A DNA stretch of 64,000 nt, from contig CALKFG010000007.1 in NCBI GenBank assembly GCA_938084575.1, positions 1 through 64,000 of the forward strand, in the 5' to 3' direction. Position numbers and translations under genes: made by a program. The notes beneath the pieces were generated by a model, which was not told the origin of the DNA, searched no databases, and saw only the letters and a program-made list of their open reading frames with translations. The stretch is from an uncultured Hyphomonadaceae bacterium. Its GTDB lineage: Bacteria > Pseudomonadota > Alphaproteobacteria > Caulobacterales > Hyphomonadaceae. Positions 14,790-24,309 of this stretch are shown in pieces. Each line of letters opens with the position of its first letter. Position 1 is the first letter of the stretch.

Positions 14790-15597
14790 TGGCAATGTCT
14801 ATAATCTGTGCCGCGATGACATTGGGTGGCAAATGCGACGGCACCTTGCGCCAGCGGGCCGTCGTGACGTTGCCGACGATGAGGTTGGTGAGATGCTGCT
14901 CTTTCTCGAGGATATTGCCAAGCTTGCCGGACACAGCCCCGATCGCTTCCGGAGATCCCGTGTAGAAAGCCCAATGGTCCTGCGCTTTGAACTTCCGGCG
15001 ATAGGCCGACAGGACATCGGGCGTGTCGGTTTCCGGGTCGACCGTGATCGAGACGAAGCGAATGTCCTCGCTGAGCTGATCGCCCATCTCATCCTGCACC
15101 TTGCGGAGCTGGGCATTGATCAGGGGACAGGCATCCGGGCAGCTGGTAAAGGTGAAGCTGATCACCACGGTTTTTCCGGCCAGGATATCTGAATAAAAGC
15201 GCTGCTCTGCGCCGTCATGGCGCACCAGAACCGTATCGGTGAAATACGCCCGCGCCTGCGGGTCGGATGCCGCGGCCTCTACTGACTGGGTCTCGATGAT
15301 TGCGTCTGCCGGCATGGAGGATGGGGCGGCGTCCTGACCGGCATGACCAGCATGCGCGCCCGGATCGTCCAGCTCAGTGCCGTCCCCCTGGCTGGCTGGC
15401 ATGCCATGCCCGGCATGGTCAGACTGATCGGCGGCCATATGACGGATCTGTGCCTCGGGAGAGGCCTCATCCATATTCATGGTGGCCTGAAGCGTCAGGC
15501 CCGGCGCGGCCGGCGCAGCGGATACAGAGGTGGCCGCCAAATCGTTTTCGGCCGAACATGCCGTCAGCGCCAGAACCAGTAAAACAACAGAACGCAT
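14773..15597 (-). CDS. SCO1/SenC-family copper chaperone lipoprotein
   Basis: The 274-residue lipoprotein (lipobox LTAC, Cys14) has a His/Met-rich linker at about 40-95 and a thioredoxin-like SCO domain. The copper-binding CxxxC is Cys153/Cys157 in TSCPDAC, and the partner His is His235 in EQHLTNL. SCO proteins insert copper into CuA centres or protect it in the periplasm. Between a giant copper oxidase and a cytochrome gene, this one probably metallates the oxidase. The ATG at 15597 follows a strong GGGAGG site. It begins 10 bases after the preceding SCO gene ends. Confidence 0.92.
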   Translation of the reverse strand: MRSVVLLVLALTACSAENDLAATSVSAAPAAPGLTLQATMNMDEASPEAQIRHMAADQSDHAGHGMPASQGDGTELDDPGAHAGHAGQDAAPSSMPADAIIETQSVEAAASDPQARAYFTDTVLVRHDGAEQRFYSDILAGKTVVISFTFTSCPDACPLINAQLRKVQDEMGDQLSEDIRFVSITVDPETDTPDVLSAYRRKFKAQDHWAFYTGSPEAIGAVSGKLGNILEKEQHLTNLIVGNVTTARWRKVPSHLPPNVIAAQIIDIANDTVG

Positions 15598-15607
15598 CCG
15601 CACCTCC

Positions 15608-16330
15608 CTAATGCCCGGCATGATGGTCGTGCTGCGCCGCGCGCGCCTGCAGCAGCTCTCGCACACGCCGGGTCACCATATCAGGATTGGGCATGCCGAA
15701 ATGTCTGGAAAATGTCCCGGTCGCGGCGTCCCCGATGATGATCATGGGGGCGTGGTCCTCGGGATTGGTCGTGTAGGCGTCGAGCGCGACCAGAAGCTCA
15801 TCCATGGTCCTTTTTTCACCCGTCAGGAACACCCAGTCGGCAGAGCGCTGGGCGGCGAAGCGCGCCAGCCGCTCAGGATCGTCATTATTTGAATCGATGC
15901 TGAGAGACACGAATTGAAGCCTATCAGGTGCGACATCCTGAAGATCGGCACGGGACCGGGTCAGCAAGGTGGTGGTGACCGGACAAATGGTCGTGCAGCT
16001 GGTGAAGATGAAGTCGAAAACCACAATCTTGTCGCCCACAACATCATCGACAAAGTTCAGCGCGGTGCCTGTCTGGTCGAGCACCGGAAGGTTGAGAAGC
16101 TTGACATCCGCCGGTTGCACGGAGGGCGCCATTTCCATCCCGGCCTGATGCTGCGCATGGCTGTCATGACCGCTATCGGCCTGATGCTGCACGTGGCTGT
16201 CATGACCGCCATCGGCCTGATGATGATCCGCGAAGGACGCGCCCTGCCCAAGGCACAGCATACTGCCCGACACAATCAGGGCCTGAAGACAGGTTTTGTG
16301 TCCGGGTGTGGCACCGCGTCTGTCCAGCAT
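15608..16330 (-). CDS. SCO1/SenC-family protein with His-rich tandem repeats
   Basis: The 240-residue protein has a signal peptide ending near ASFA and a His-rich segment at 35-64 built from repeated units (ADGGHDSHVQH and ADSGHDSHAQH). A SCO domain follows with Cys112/Cys116 (TSCTTIC) and His193 (EDHAPM), and the tail HDHHAGH is again His-rich. Both ends could buffer copper ions for the CxxxC site. It is the first of two SCO paralogues in a row; the two differ in anchoring (secreted versus lipoprotein), which suggests a relay. Confidence 0.92.
   Translation of the reverse strand: MLDRRGATPGHKTCLQALIVSGSMLCLGQGASFADHHQADGGHDSHVQHQADSGHDSHAQHQAGMEMAPSVQPADVKLLNLPVLDQTGTALNFVDDVVGDKIVVFDFIFTSCTTICPVTTTLLTRSRADLQDVAPDRLQFVSLSIDSNNDDPERLARFAAQRSADWVFLTGEKRTMDELLVALDAYTTNPEDHAPMIIIGDAATGTFSRHFGMPNPDMVTRRVRELLQARAAQHDHHAGH
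16141..16230. repeat. 36-base tandem repeat encoding His-rich segment
   Basis: Two 36-base units (16141-16176 and 16177-16212) and a partial third encode the repeated GHDSHxQHQAD block of the SCO protein. The units differ at only a few bases, so copy number may vary between strains. Confidence 0.75.
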
Positions 16331-16369
16331 GACGACATACTCCTTTGAAAATACCGGCCCGCCGGCCGG

Positions 16370-18250
16370 TCAGTCTTTCACAAAAATCGACAAATAAGGC
16401 AGCATTGAGAATTGCAGGCCTTCCTCCGGCACAGCCAGATAGAGGTAATAAACGCCTTCAGTCTCGGGGGTCATCTCAACCGCATAGGTCGCACCGCCGA
16501 CATGCCGCACCGTGCGGCGGCTGCGCGCCTCGCCCGGCGCCCTGTAGCTCAGAGCCTCAACGGCATAGGGAAGGTCCGGCACCGCCCCATCCTGTTCGGT
16601 CAGGGTGAACTGGATCTCAAGCGGGGCGCCGGATGGAAACCGCTGACCGCTGCCCGTCAGATAGGTCAGGGTCACGGGAAGCGCATCACTGTCGGCCTCC
16701 GGGTCGGTCTCGGCGGCAAACTGGAAGCACTCGATGATCTGGGGCGCATCCATGGTCATGATGAACTGGAAAAAGCCACTGGCCGGGACCTTGAACCGGG
16801 ACCTGTAAAGGCCCGGCTCTTCTTCCTTGATGGTCCGGTCGGTTACGATGGCCGAAATCGGCCGGTGCCCGTAATTCCGGAAACTTCCCATCGGGGCGTT
16901 CATGCCCTCCATATAGTAGTAAACGGTGGCATCCCCGGGGCTGACAATCAGGTTCGCCGCCTCCGTCACGGCGGGGGCGAACAGGCCGGCCGGCGACAGC
17001 CGCGGCGATGTGTTCGGCGCCCGCTCTCCAATCGGGATGGTCTGGACAATTGGCACGCCGCTTTCCTCAATGGAACTCAGCCGCACCAGCGACACCTCAG
17101 ATGTATCGAGAGCACGGATGTAAGCATAGCTCCGCGAAAATGAGACATGAAACGGCCGGCCTTCAATGGCGAGCCTGTGAACGCGCTGATTGTTGGCTGT
17201 GTCGATAATAGACACCGAATTGTCGCTGGCATTGGTGATGAACACATAGCGCTCATCCGGCGTGGTCTTCATCGGGCCGAGACCCGGCTCGAGATCAAGC
17301 GTGCGTACATCCCGGCTCTGGGGATCGACAGACAGCAGCTGGCCAACCGCGCCATCGGCGACATAGACCGATTTCGACAGGTCAGAATAGGCCAGGGAAA
17401 TCGGGCTGCCGTCCATCTCGATCGTATCAATAATCGACAGGCTGGCGACGTCGATCACCGATACGGTTCCGTCGCGCCGGTTGGAGACAAAGGCCAGGGT
17501 CGAGTCAGCGTCAAAGGTCATCTCGTGATGCCCCTGCCCGGTCACCAGCGTCTTCACCGGCTCCCGTGTGACCGCGTCGAGCACGGTGACACCTGATCCC
17601 CGCCCGGTATGCCCGACCCAGAGATAACGGCCGTCCGGCTGCAGGGCGATCCGGTTCGGACGGGCCCCGGTCGGAATCGACTGGACATATTTGAAGGTTT
17701 TCAGATCAACGACGCCGACCGCGTCATGGTCTGGCAGGACAACAAACAGGGTGCTTTCATCCTGAGATGTCATCCAGTCTTCGCCCCGACCGGGCAGGAC
17801 AATCTGGGTCAACAGCTTGGTGATGCCACGAATGCCGATAATCGGATCGATGACGGCAAGCGACGCATCATGGTTCATGACGACCAGATAGTAGCTGTTC
17901 AGATCGATCATCGGCCGGATACCGACATAGCCGCTGAGATAGGTCGACGCCTTCTGCCGGCACTGCTGCCGGGCCATATCGGCGGTGGCGAGGTCCTCCT
18001 CATAGGCCGGATCGATCCAGGCCGCCGGATAAAGGCCGGAGACGGGCGCGCCGGTCTCAGCATCGCTGATCTTCAGAGTGATTTCGGCAATGTCGCCCGT
18101 GTACAGGACATCCCGTTCTTCCCGGACGGACGCGATATCAAACTCAACCCGCAAACCTTCCCGGACGAAGACATCGCTGTCCTCTGTCGCCACAGCGAGG
18201 GGCGCCGCCCCTAAACAGACAAGCAAAAAGCCGAGAACCAACCGACGCAT
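16370..18250 (-). CDS. YVTN/cytochrome-D1-like beta-propeller protein
   Basis: The 626-residue exported protein (signal peptide MRRLVLGFLLVCLGAAPLAVA) has an N-terminal beta domain, then at about 130-400 a propeller of repeated blades with YVTN-type sequences (TLFVVLPDHDAVGVVDL, RYLWVGHTGRGSGVTVLD, TLAFVSNRRDGTVSVID, RYVFITNASDNSVSIID). The C-terminal Ig-like domains may bind a partner. Such propellers accompany periplasmic oxidoreductases and surface proteins, but no cofactor ligand is clear here. It follows the giant oxidase on the same strand, behind a strong hairpin, and precedes the SCO genes. A docking or electron-transfer scaffold for the oxidase is an inference. Confidence 0.83.
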   Translation of the reverse strand: MRRLVLGFLLVCLGAAPLAVATEDSDVFVREGLRVEFDIASVREERDVLYTGDIAEITLKISDAETGAPVSGLYPAAWIDPAYEEDLATADMARQQCRQKASTYLSGYVGIRPMIDLNSYYLVVMNHDASLAVIDPIIGIRGITKLLTQIVLPGRGEDWMTSQDESTLFVVLPDHDAVGVVDLKTFKYVQSIPTGARPNRIALQPDGRYLWVGHTGRGSGVTVLDAVTREPVKTLVTGQGHHEMTFDADSTLAFVSNRRDGTVSVIDVASLSIIDTIEMDGSPISLAYSDLSKSVYVADGAVGQLLSVDPQSRDVRTLDLEPGLGPMKTTPDERYVFITNASDNSVSIIDTANNQRVHRLAIEGRPFHVSFSRSYAYIRALDTSEVSLVRLSSIEESGVPIVQTIPIGERAPNTSPRLSPAGLFAPAVTEAANLIVSPGDATVYYYMEGMNAPMGSFRNYGHRPISAIVTDRTIKEEEPGLYRSRFKVPASGFFQFIMTMDAPQIIECFQFAAETDPEADSDALPVTLTYLTGSGQRFPSGAPLEIQFTLTEQDGAVPDLPYAVEALSYRAPGEARSRRTVRHVGGATYAVEMTPETEGVYYLYLAVPEEGLQFSMLPYLSIFVKD

Positions 18251-18261
18251 AACCAACTCCC

Positions 18262-18295
18262 AAAAAAAATGGAGCAGGACATTATACCCTGCTCC
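18262..18295 (-). terminator. Intrinsic terminator/attenuator after the giant oxidase gene
   Basis: On the minus strand GGAGCAGG-N9-CCTGCTCC (18295-18271) is followed by A and eight T residues (18270-18262), a textbook Rho-independent terminator. It lies between the oxidase stop and the start of the propeller gene, abutting that gene's GGGAG ribosome binding site. Readthrough would give lower expression of the propeller, SCO and cytochrome genes than of the oxidase. Confidence 0.85.
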
Positions 18296-18333
18296 ACTTG
18301 CTGTCATTTAAGTTTGATTCGTATGGGCCGTCA

Positions 18334-21300
18334 CTACCCTCCCAGCAAACCGAAGAGATCGCGGACACCGCGGCGGCCACGCCGCCGAACCGGTGCTTCC
18401 TCTTCGACGACGGCGGGCTCAGGCTCGACGGCCGGACCAGCATCCGCAGGCGTTTCGGCTGCAGAGGGCTCAATGGTCGGCTGAGGTGTGTCGACCGCAG
18501 CCCCCTCAACCCGAACAATGCCCCACAGACCGTTCTGGTTCCCGAAGGATGCCATGTCACGATACAGATAGTCACCGCCAATCTTCATCGGGCCACCCGC
18601 TGTGGTCAGGATGTTCCAGGCCGACGGAGGCAGGATGTTATCCTGCGTCGAGGTCTGCCGCTGACTGACCGAATACTGCATCGTGTCGGATGGGAAGTCC
18701 TTGGTCACGAATGGCATGTCGGTCCAGTTGTGCCCGATAATGCCCAGCGTCGTCCCACGTGCATAACCTGCCGGCACCGTGACGCGGAACCGCATCTCTT
18801 CACCCGGGGCCGCCGTGTAGATCGGGGTTTCCGGGTCGCCGCCTGTCAGCGAGTTGGAATAGGCCTTATACATGTCCGGGATAGACGCCAGCCCTGGCAG
18901 GGCGACCTCGAACTGACCCGCTGTTCCGGGCTCGGCGTGACCACCGCCGCCTGGCCCCCAGTCTGCTCCGGCGTCGAAGCCGTAGCGGAACCAGAGTGGC
19001 TCAGCCGTGTAGTTGATCGCCGCAGCGCCCGCATCATGGGCATCCTCCGGCACACCAAAGCCTTCACCGGCGATATTCGGGACAGGCGAACCGTCCTTGT
19101 AGCGCAGGTTCACCGCCTTGTGGAACACCATGGCGAAGTCACGGAATGTCGTTTCACCATCCGCCAGGGTCACCGTACCCTGAACACGCGTTCCGGCATC
19201 AGCCTCGAAGGTCGACCCGACCGGCAGAACATGGATCTGGCCAAACAGACCCTTCTGGCCCTGCTTAATCACGTCCGAAGGTGTAATCGGCGCCGCACCA
19301 TATTCCACCTCGTTTGCCACCAGCTCGAACCGGTCACCCGTCAAGGCCCCCATGCCCGGATTTCCGGCGCGAGGCCCAAGCTCCAGATCACCCGCATAGT
19401 AGCGATAGGTTCTCGACGCACCCGGCGCAATCGTCTGGACCGGGTTGATGCCGACATTCATACCGTCATCGCGGGAAATATCATATTCCAGCAACTGTGT
19501 GTGGAAGCCGACATGGCTCGAGGCCCGAATGAGGTTGTTGTTGAAGGTTGTCGGGCCCTGCGGCGAGTCACGGTCACGAATAACCGTGTAATGCTGGGTC
19601 ACGAAAGACGCCAGATCCGGAACCACCTCTGGGAGGCGGTTGCGCACGGTGACTTCCAGACACTGCCCGGCATTCACCCGAAGGACCAGGGGCTCGAACT
19701 TGTACCCGTCAGGAACCTTCACATTGCAGCTCAGATTGCTGACACCGCCGCGGCTCTCACGGCACATGGACCGGTCGACTGGCGTCACAATATTGGCTTC
19801 AAGATCCTCGGTCGGGACATAGACCAGGGCGGTCGGGTCATGCAGAGGGCCCTGCTCTCCATTATTGAGCCGCTGGCGACGGGTATTGTACTGCAGCGTA
19901 CCGCCGGTCTCGTTGGGCACCGCACCGACATGCATTTGTGCGGTGTAGTCGCCTGGAACGATGGTCACATCGCCTGGTGCGCTGGCAACATCATTCACAG
20001 CCACAGCGGTGATGTCATAGGTCACGGTTTCCGCACTGACCGGGCAAACCCCGTTAAACTCCCGACGGTTTGCGATCGAGATCGCGCGGGACCGAGCATT
20101 GTTGGGCAGCGAGGCCAGATCGCTCTGGGCCGTATCATAAGAGCGTAAGACACCCCAGGTTCCGGTCCAGTAGCCTTCCTGCGACCCGTCCCAGACATAG
20201 AGGTAGTCTGAAACACCCCGGGCCTGGTCGACATCCCCGAAAATCGAGGTGGCGAAGGACGCTTTTTCCGACAGAGCCACCTGCATGGAAGCTTTCCAGC
20301 CACTGTTCTTGGCCGAACCGAAAGCGGCACCGCCCTCGAGCCATTTGACCCCATTGACCGCCGCACCGTGCTCATGCTCGTGCGCACCGCCCTGCATGCG
20401 CACCTTGATCAGGTCGCCAGCATTCGCCCGCATAATCGGCGTGAACGGGTCGCCGTCGCGAATGTCCCCGGTCAGCTCTGGATAGGGTGTTGCGCCGATC
20501 TTCGTGTTGAACTCGCGCAGAACACGGTCCGTACGGGTCTGCAAGGCAAAGGCCAGATCGCCCGCCAGGCCATCAGCCTGTGACCCCCGCTTATTGTCCG
20601 GACCAATCTTGTTCGGATCATAGACGCGGTAGCCGACCGGCTCGTTACGGTAGTTGATCAGGAAGGTCCCGATATCGGCCGCAGACACAGCCTCAGGACA
20701 GGGCCGTGGGACACCGCCGGGGCAGACCGAGTGGATGCGGGCCGCGTCCGGGAAAGGCGCGGACTGCCGGTGCGACGGGTTCAGCGCGTAGCGGAAGGTC
20801 TCGTCGGACACCGGAACCGGAACACCATTCTGGTCGACGCCGGCATAGACACCCTGATTGTAGGCATGGGCGAAGTCCTGCGCCTCGAAGTAGAATTCGC
20901 GATAGCTGTCGTCGGAGCCATCCTTGTCGATATCCCCTGCAAGGATGATCGCCTGCCAGGAGGTCGGACCACCATCATGACGGGTGTACATTTCCTCGCC
21001 GGTTTCGTTGTGCAGCCAGCGCGAGCCAGCCGGATTGATCAGCAGCGTGGCGTAGAGGCCGACCTGCTGGTGGGTACTTGGTCCAAAGTGATCATGGGTA
21101 AAGGTAATCCCAAGGCCACGGTCGACACCCTCAATATTGTGAAGCGGGTCAACGAACCAGCGCTGAATATTGGTTCTCGCGCCCATATACTCACCCCGGG
21201 GACCGGCACCGAAATAGGGGTGCGGCTCGGCCTCAAGCTGGTCGTAACCGAGGTTGTTTTCGACCACGAAAAGGTTGATCGCCTCAATCCGGGCCCGCAC

Positions 21301-24126
21301 GGCCTCGGCGCCGAGAACACCGTCTTCATAGTTCCAGCCATTGCCGGCGCCGTCTGCGGCCACCAGGTCCCACTTGGGCAGGTGAATGTGCTGACCGATA
21401 ACATCGGTCGGTGTCGTCACCTGATAATCATCCACATAATAGAATTCCGGGATGAGGTTCGTCTGGTAATAATTCGCGCACTCGAAAGAGTTCAGGCGGA
21501 ATACGAACGGCTCTGGCGGCCGGGTCTTGTTGAGCGTCGGCTCGACATCGTCCCAGAGTGTCAGGATCCGCTGCTGGGGATAGTGATCGCCAGCCTTGTT
21601 GAAGACCATGTCCATCTGGATGTTGGCCGCCTTGTAGACGCGGGGATTATCGGCGCCATATTCGGCAATCGCCGTATTGTCGGTCCCGCCGGCACTGCCG
21701 GAGAAGAAGTGACCGGTGGCGCCGGAATTGAACAGCTCACCCCGGTCATCGACACAGGGCTCAAAGAAGGGCGCACCGGGCTGTGGCATGCCGCCATTTG
21801 TTGTGAACGTTGCGTCTTCCACAGTTCCATTCATCAGCAGACGCGTGGTCGGATGCGACCGGCGGGCATGGAAGGCCATCGCCGCACGTTCGATTTCCGT
21901 CCCCGTTTCCGGGAAGTAGACCGGCATGGCCGAGTCAATATGCTTGGCAAAGGACAGGCGGGTCTCTTCCGAGTGGGTCCGGCCGCCGGTCGTGTAACCG
22001 TCAAGCGTATGCCGGGGCAGGCCGCCATCCCAACCGCCCTCTCCAGGATTGCTGTTGTTCATGAACATATCCAGCGGCGGCGTCGTCGTCCGCTGACCCA
22101 CGATGGAGTCGATACCGGCAATCCAGAAAGGATAGCCCGGATTCTTCAGACCATTCGGGTTCAGGCGATACTCTTCGCGGGCTGGCAGGGATGCCATAAC
22201 CGTCCGGCGGTCGACCAGCGACGGATCGCGGTTGATGTCGCCGGTTGGAATGCGGGCCTGGCTCGATTCCGGGGTTCCGTCACCATCCTTGTCAACAGCT
22301 TCGACAAACACAGTTGCAGGCATTGGCGCCATCGGATTTCCGGGCAACGGCATGATCGCGGGGATCGGCACGCCGGCAATGATCTCACCGTCTGGCAGGG
22401 CGCGGGCGCCGCTCGCGGGTTTGCCGCTTGAGAGCCCGTGTGATTCCGTGTGGAATCCGTCTGAATCGACGCTGACACTCAACTTGGTTCCGGCCTCAAA
22501 CACATCATGGTTCCGCCACAAGGCCCACATACCCTGCGCAAAGTGCGGGTAGAAGTGGCAGTGATAAATGGCATCGCCGGAGGTGTGGTTTCGGTTTCCC
22601 GCCCCGCCAAAGGCGATTTCATAAGTGTAGGCACCCCCCGGTCCAATCGACTGGGCATCAAGATAATTTGCGTTGTCATCGTCGGGATTGGACAGCCACT
22701 GGTGGTTATGCAGGTGGAAAATATGGTGCTCCTTAGGTCCGGCATGCAGGTTCCGGAACTTTACAAAGTCACCAATATAAGAATGCGATACGTTCGAAGG
22801 ATCCGATGGATACTTTGCGTATTCCGCACGAATGGAGGCGTCGCGCTCGCAGTTGGGATCGCCTGGTTGCGGCGTGCAATATTCCAAACCGGTATTAGCC
22901 GGCACATCGACCAGCATGGCCGGGTCACCAATCGTAAATGACGACAGGAAGAATTCCTCATAAGCACAGCTCAAGCAGTCATGCATCGGGCCGACGCCCA
23001 AACGGTTTGCAATGACTTCAGAGCCGACGCCGGCAGCGCCATAATTGATCATAAAGTTATCGCCCACACCATGAAGCGTGTGGCCAAAGACTTCGTCGCC
23101 ATACCATTGCGGGAATGCCTGTGCAGACACCGATTCATCATGGAAGATAACGACGAATTCCCGGAAGGCTTCCAGACGGTTCGGCAGGGCCGGGTTCCGC
23201 TTGCCCTGCGCTTCCAGCGGATAGGTCTCGGCCGGGAAACTGCCGTCGGCATTGGGGCCGGCGATGACAGCATTGATTTCATTGTGCACAATCCGGGCAT
23301 TGCCGCCCTGAGCCTGAAGAATATTTAGGATCGGCTTGCCGGCCTTGCCCTCCTTGTTCCACGGGGACCGGTCGGGGAAAGTGGCCTCATAATCGATGAT
23401 CGGATGACCAGACGACGTGGTTCCAATTGTCGCAAGCCGCATCTCCTCTTCGGTCACCTGGCTGCGATAATGTTTCGCGCCACGGGGCTCGACGACGACT
23501 GCGCCAAAAAGGCCATTGCCGATATTACCACCGGCGCCCTCGCCTCCAAATGTCGCACCGTGCGACACGACGAGATACTCGCCTTCGATTTCGGCATAAA
23601 AGGTATAGGAAGCGGTCTGGCCCGGCTGAACCAGGCTGTTCTCATTCCGACCAACAAAGCTGGATGAGCTGCGGATATCGTCTGCAACAGCCAGGCCCAT
23701 CGGGGTAAAGCCTGCGGTGCGGTCGGCAACCTGGTCGTTGACCGTCAGAATGCGGGGGTTCGCATTGTTCGGATTCGCGGTCGAGCTCAGGAGGTTCTCA
23801 AAATTGACGCGCAGGCACTCGCCGACATTCACCCGCAGGACCAGCGGGCGAGGCCGCTTGTCGCTTCTCAGCCGGACCTGTCCGTAACGCAGCACCCCGC
23901 TGTCAACCTCGGCGCCGTCGACGCTGTGGGCGACAACATCGTCGCGCAGGGCATACATCATGCCGTTCACGTTCTGGGCACCAAGCCGGTTAAACATGAG
24001 CGGCTGGTCCATCGCAACGACGTCAGCCTCTACTGTGCGCTCGCATTGCTGCGCCTGGGCTGAAGATAAGCCAGCGGCAACCGCGAAGCCTGTGGCCAGA
24101 AAGCCATGGATAAGATGTTTGAACAT
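18334..24126 (-). CDS. Giant multicopper oxidase, MnxG/MofA-type candidate Mn(II) oxidase
   Basis: The 1930-residue secreted protein has a signal peptide (MFKHLIHGFLATGFAVAAGLSSAQA) and repeated cupredoxin domains, probably six. The copper sites are clear. HIFHLHNHQW lies at about 468-477. HCHFYPHFAQGMW at about 522-534 contains the H-C-H-x3-H-x4-M pattern that joins the type 1 and trinuclear centres. Further His clusters are FGHTLHG (about 348-354), QHIHLPKW (about 912-919), FTHDHFGPSTHQQVGLY (about 1010-1026) and AHEHEHG (about 1248-1254). The length and motif spacing resemble bacterial Mn(II) oxidases (MnxG, MofA) rather than laccases or CopA. The C-terminus is a Pro/Glu-rich linker and a basic RRRGRRGVRDLF tail. 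It is encircled by T2SS genes, the route reported for Mn oxidase export in Pseudomonas putida. I start at 24126, where GGGGG lies upstream; the ATG at 24144 has poorer spacing. Confidence 0.9.
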   Translation of the reverse strand: MFKHLIHGFLATGFAVAAGLSSAQAQQCERTVEADVVAMDQPLMFNRLGAQNVNGMMYALRDDVVAHSVDGAEVDSGVLRYGQVRLRSDKRPRPLVLRVNVGECLRVNFENLLSSTANPNNANPRILTVNDQVADRTAGFTPMGLAVADDIRSSSSFVGRNENSLVQPGQTASYTFYAEIEGEYLVVSHGATFGGEGAGGNIGNGLFGAVVVEPRGAKHYRSQVTEEEMRLATIGTTSSGHPIIDYEATFPDRSPWNKEGKAGKPILNILQAQGGNARIVHNEINAVIAGPNADGSFPAETYPLEAQGKRNPALPNRLEAFREFVVIFHDESVSAQAFPQWYGDEVFGHTLHGVGDNFMINYGAAGVGSEVIANRLGVGPMHDCLSCAYEEFFLSSFTIGDPAMLVDVPANTGLEYCTPQPGDPNCERDASIRAEYAKYPSDPSNVSHSYIGDFVKFRNLHAGPKEHHIFHLHNHQWLSNPDDDNANYLDAQSIGPGGAYTYEIAFGGAGNRNHTSGDAIYHCHFYPHFAQGMWALWRNHDVFEAGTKLSVSVDSDGFHTESHGLSSGKPASGARALPDGEIIAGVPIPAIMPLPGNPMAPMPATVFVEAVDKDGDGTPESSQARIPTGDINRDPSLVDRRTVMASLPAREEYRLNPNGLKNPGYPFWIAGIDSIVGQRTTTPPLDMFMNNSNPGEGGWDGGLPRHTLDGYTTGGRTHSEETRLSFAKHIDSAMPVYFPETGTEIERAAMAFHARRSHPTTRLLMNGTVEDATFTTNGGMPQPGAPFFEPCVDDRGELFNSGATGHFFSGSAGGTDNTAIAEYGADNPRVYKAANIQMDMVFNKAGDHYPQQRILTLWDDVEPTLNKTRPPEPFVFRLNSFECANYYQTNLIPEFYYVDDYQVTTPTDVIGQHIHLPKWDLVAADGAGNGWNYEDGVLGAEAVRARIEAINLFVVENNLGYDQLEAEPHPYFGAGPRGEYMGARTNIQRWFVDPLHNIEGVDRGLGITFTHDHFGPSTHQQVGLYATLLINPAGSRWLHNETGEEMYTRHDGGPTSWQAIILAGDIDKDGSDDSYREFYFEAQDFAHAYNQGVYAGVDQNGVPVPVSDETFRYALNPSHRQSAPFPDAARIHSVCPGGVPRPCPEAVSAADIGTFLINYRNEPVGYRVYDPNKIGPDNKRGSQADGLAGDLAFALQTRTDRVLREFNTKIGATPYPELTGDIRDGDPFTPIMRANAGDLIKVRMQGGAHEHEHGAAVNGVKWLEGGAAFGSAKNSGWKASMQVALSEKASFATSIFGDVDQARGVSDYLYVWDGSQEGYWTGTWGVLRSYDTAQSDLASLPNNARSRAISIANRREFNGVCPVSAETVTYDITAVAVNDVASAPGDVTIVPGDYTAQMHVGAVPNETGGTLQYNTRRQRLNNGEQGPLHDPTALVYVPTEDLEANIVTPVDRSMCRESRGGVSNLSCNVKVPDGYKFEPLVLRVNAGQCLEVTVRNRLPEVVPDLASFVTQHYTVIRDRDSPQGPTTFNNNLIRASSHVGFHTQLLEYDISRDDGMNVGINPVQTIAPGASRTYRYYAGDLELGPRAGNPGMGALTGDRFELVANEVEYGAAPITPSDVIKQGQKGLFGQIHVLPVGSTFEADAGTRVQGTVTLADGETTFRDFAMVFHKAVNLRYKDGSPVPNIAGEGFGVPEDAHDAGAAAINYTAEPLWFRYGFDAGADWGPGGGGHAEPGTAGQFEVALPGLASIPDMYKAYSNSLTGGDPETPIYTAAPGEEMRFRVTVPAGYARGTTLGIIGHNWTDMPFVTKDFPSDTMQYSVSQRQTSTQDNILPPSAWNILTTAGGPMKIGGDYLYRDMASFGNQNGLWGIVRVEGAAVDTPQPTIEPSAAETPADAGPAVEPEPAVVEEEAPVRRRGRRGVRDLFGLLGG

Positions 24127-24215
24127 AAGAAACCCCCGAATCATATCTCCCCAGACCTATTCGACTTCACCAAAAAGACCTATCACCCGAATGGGGGGCT
24201 GGCGTGCTTAATTAC

Positions 24216-24255
24216 TTAATGGCGCGTTAACTCTATTTGTTAATAACTCGTTAAC
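24216..24255. promoter_or_regulatory. Two CtrA-type boxes upstream of the giant oxidase gene
   Basis: TTAA-N7-TTAAC occurs twice: 24216-24231 and 24240-24255. The second ends in TTAACCAT, the full CtrA consensus, and also reads TTAA-N7-TTAAC on the other strand. They lie about 90-130 bases before the oxidase start in an otherwise AT-rich promoter region (24127-24309). Cell-cycle control of oxidase expression through CtrA is suggested. Confidence 0.6.
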
Positions 24256-24309
24256 CATAGTCCTTCGCCAATTATTTATGTAACCGGCCGTTCAGCGCGA
24301 ATTCAAGGT

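Noticed and set aside
18298-20148. Long plus-strand frame of 616 codons opposite the giant oxidase gene
   Set aside because: It is a shadow of the oxidase reading frame in GC-rich DNA; it is Arg/His-rich and has no recognisable domain.
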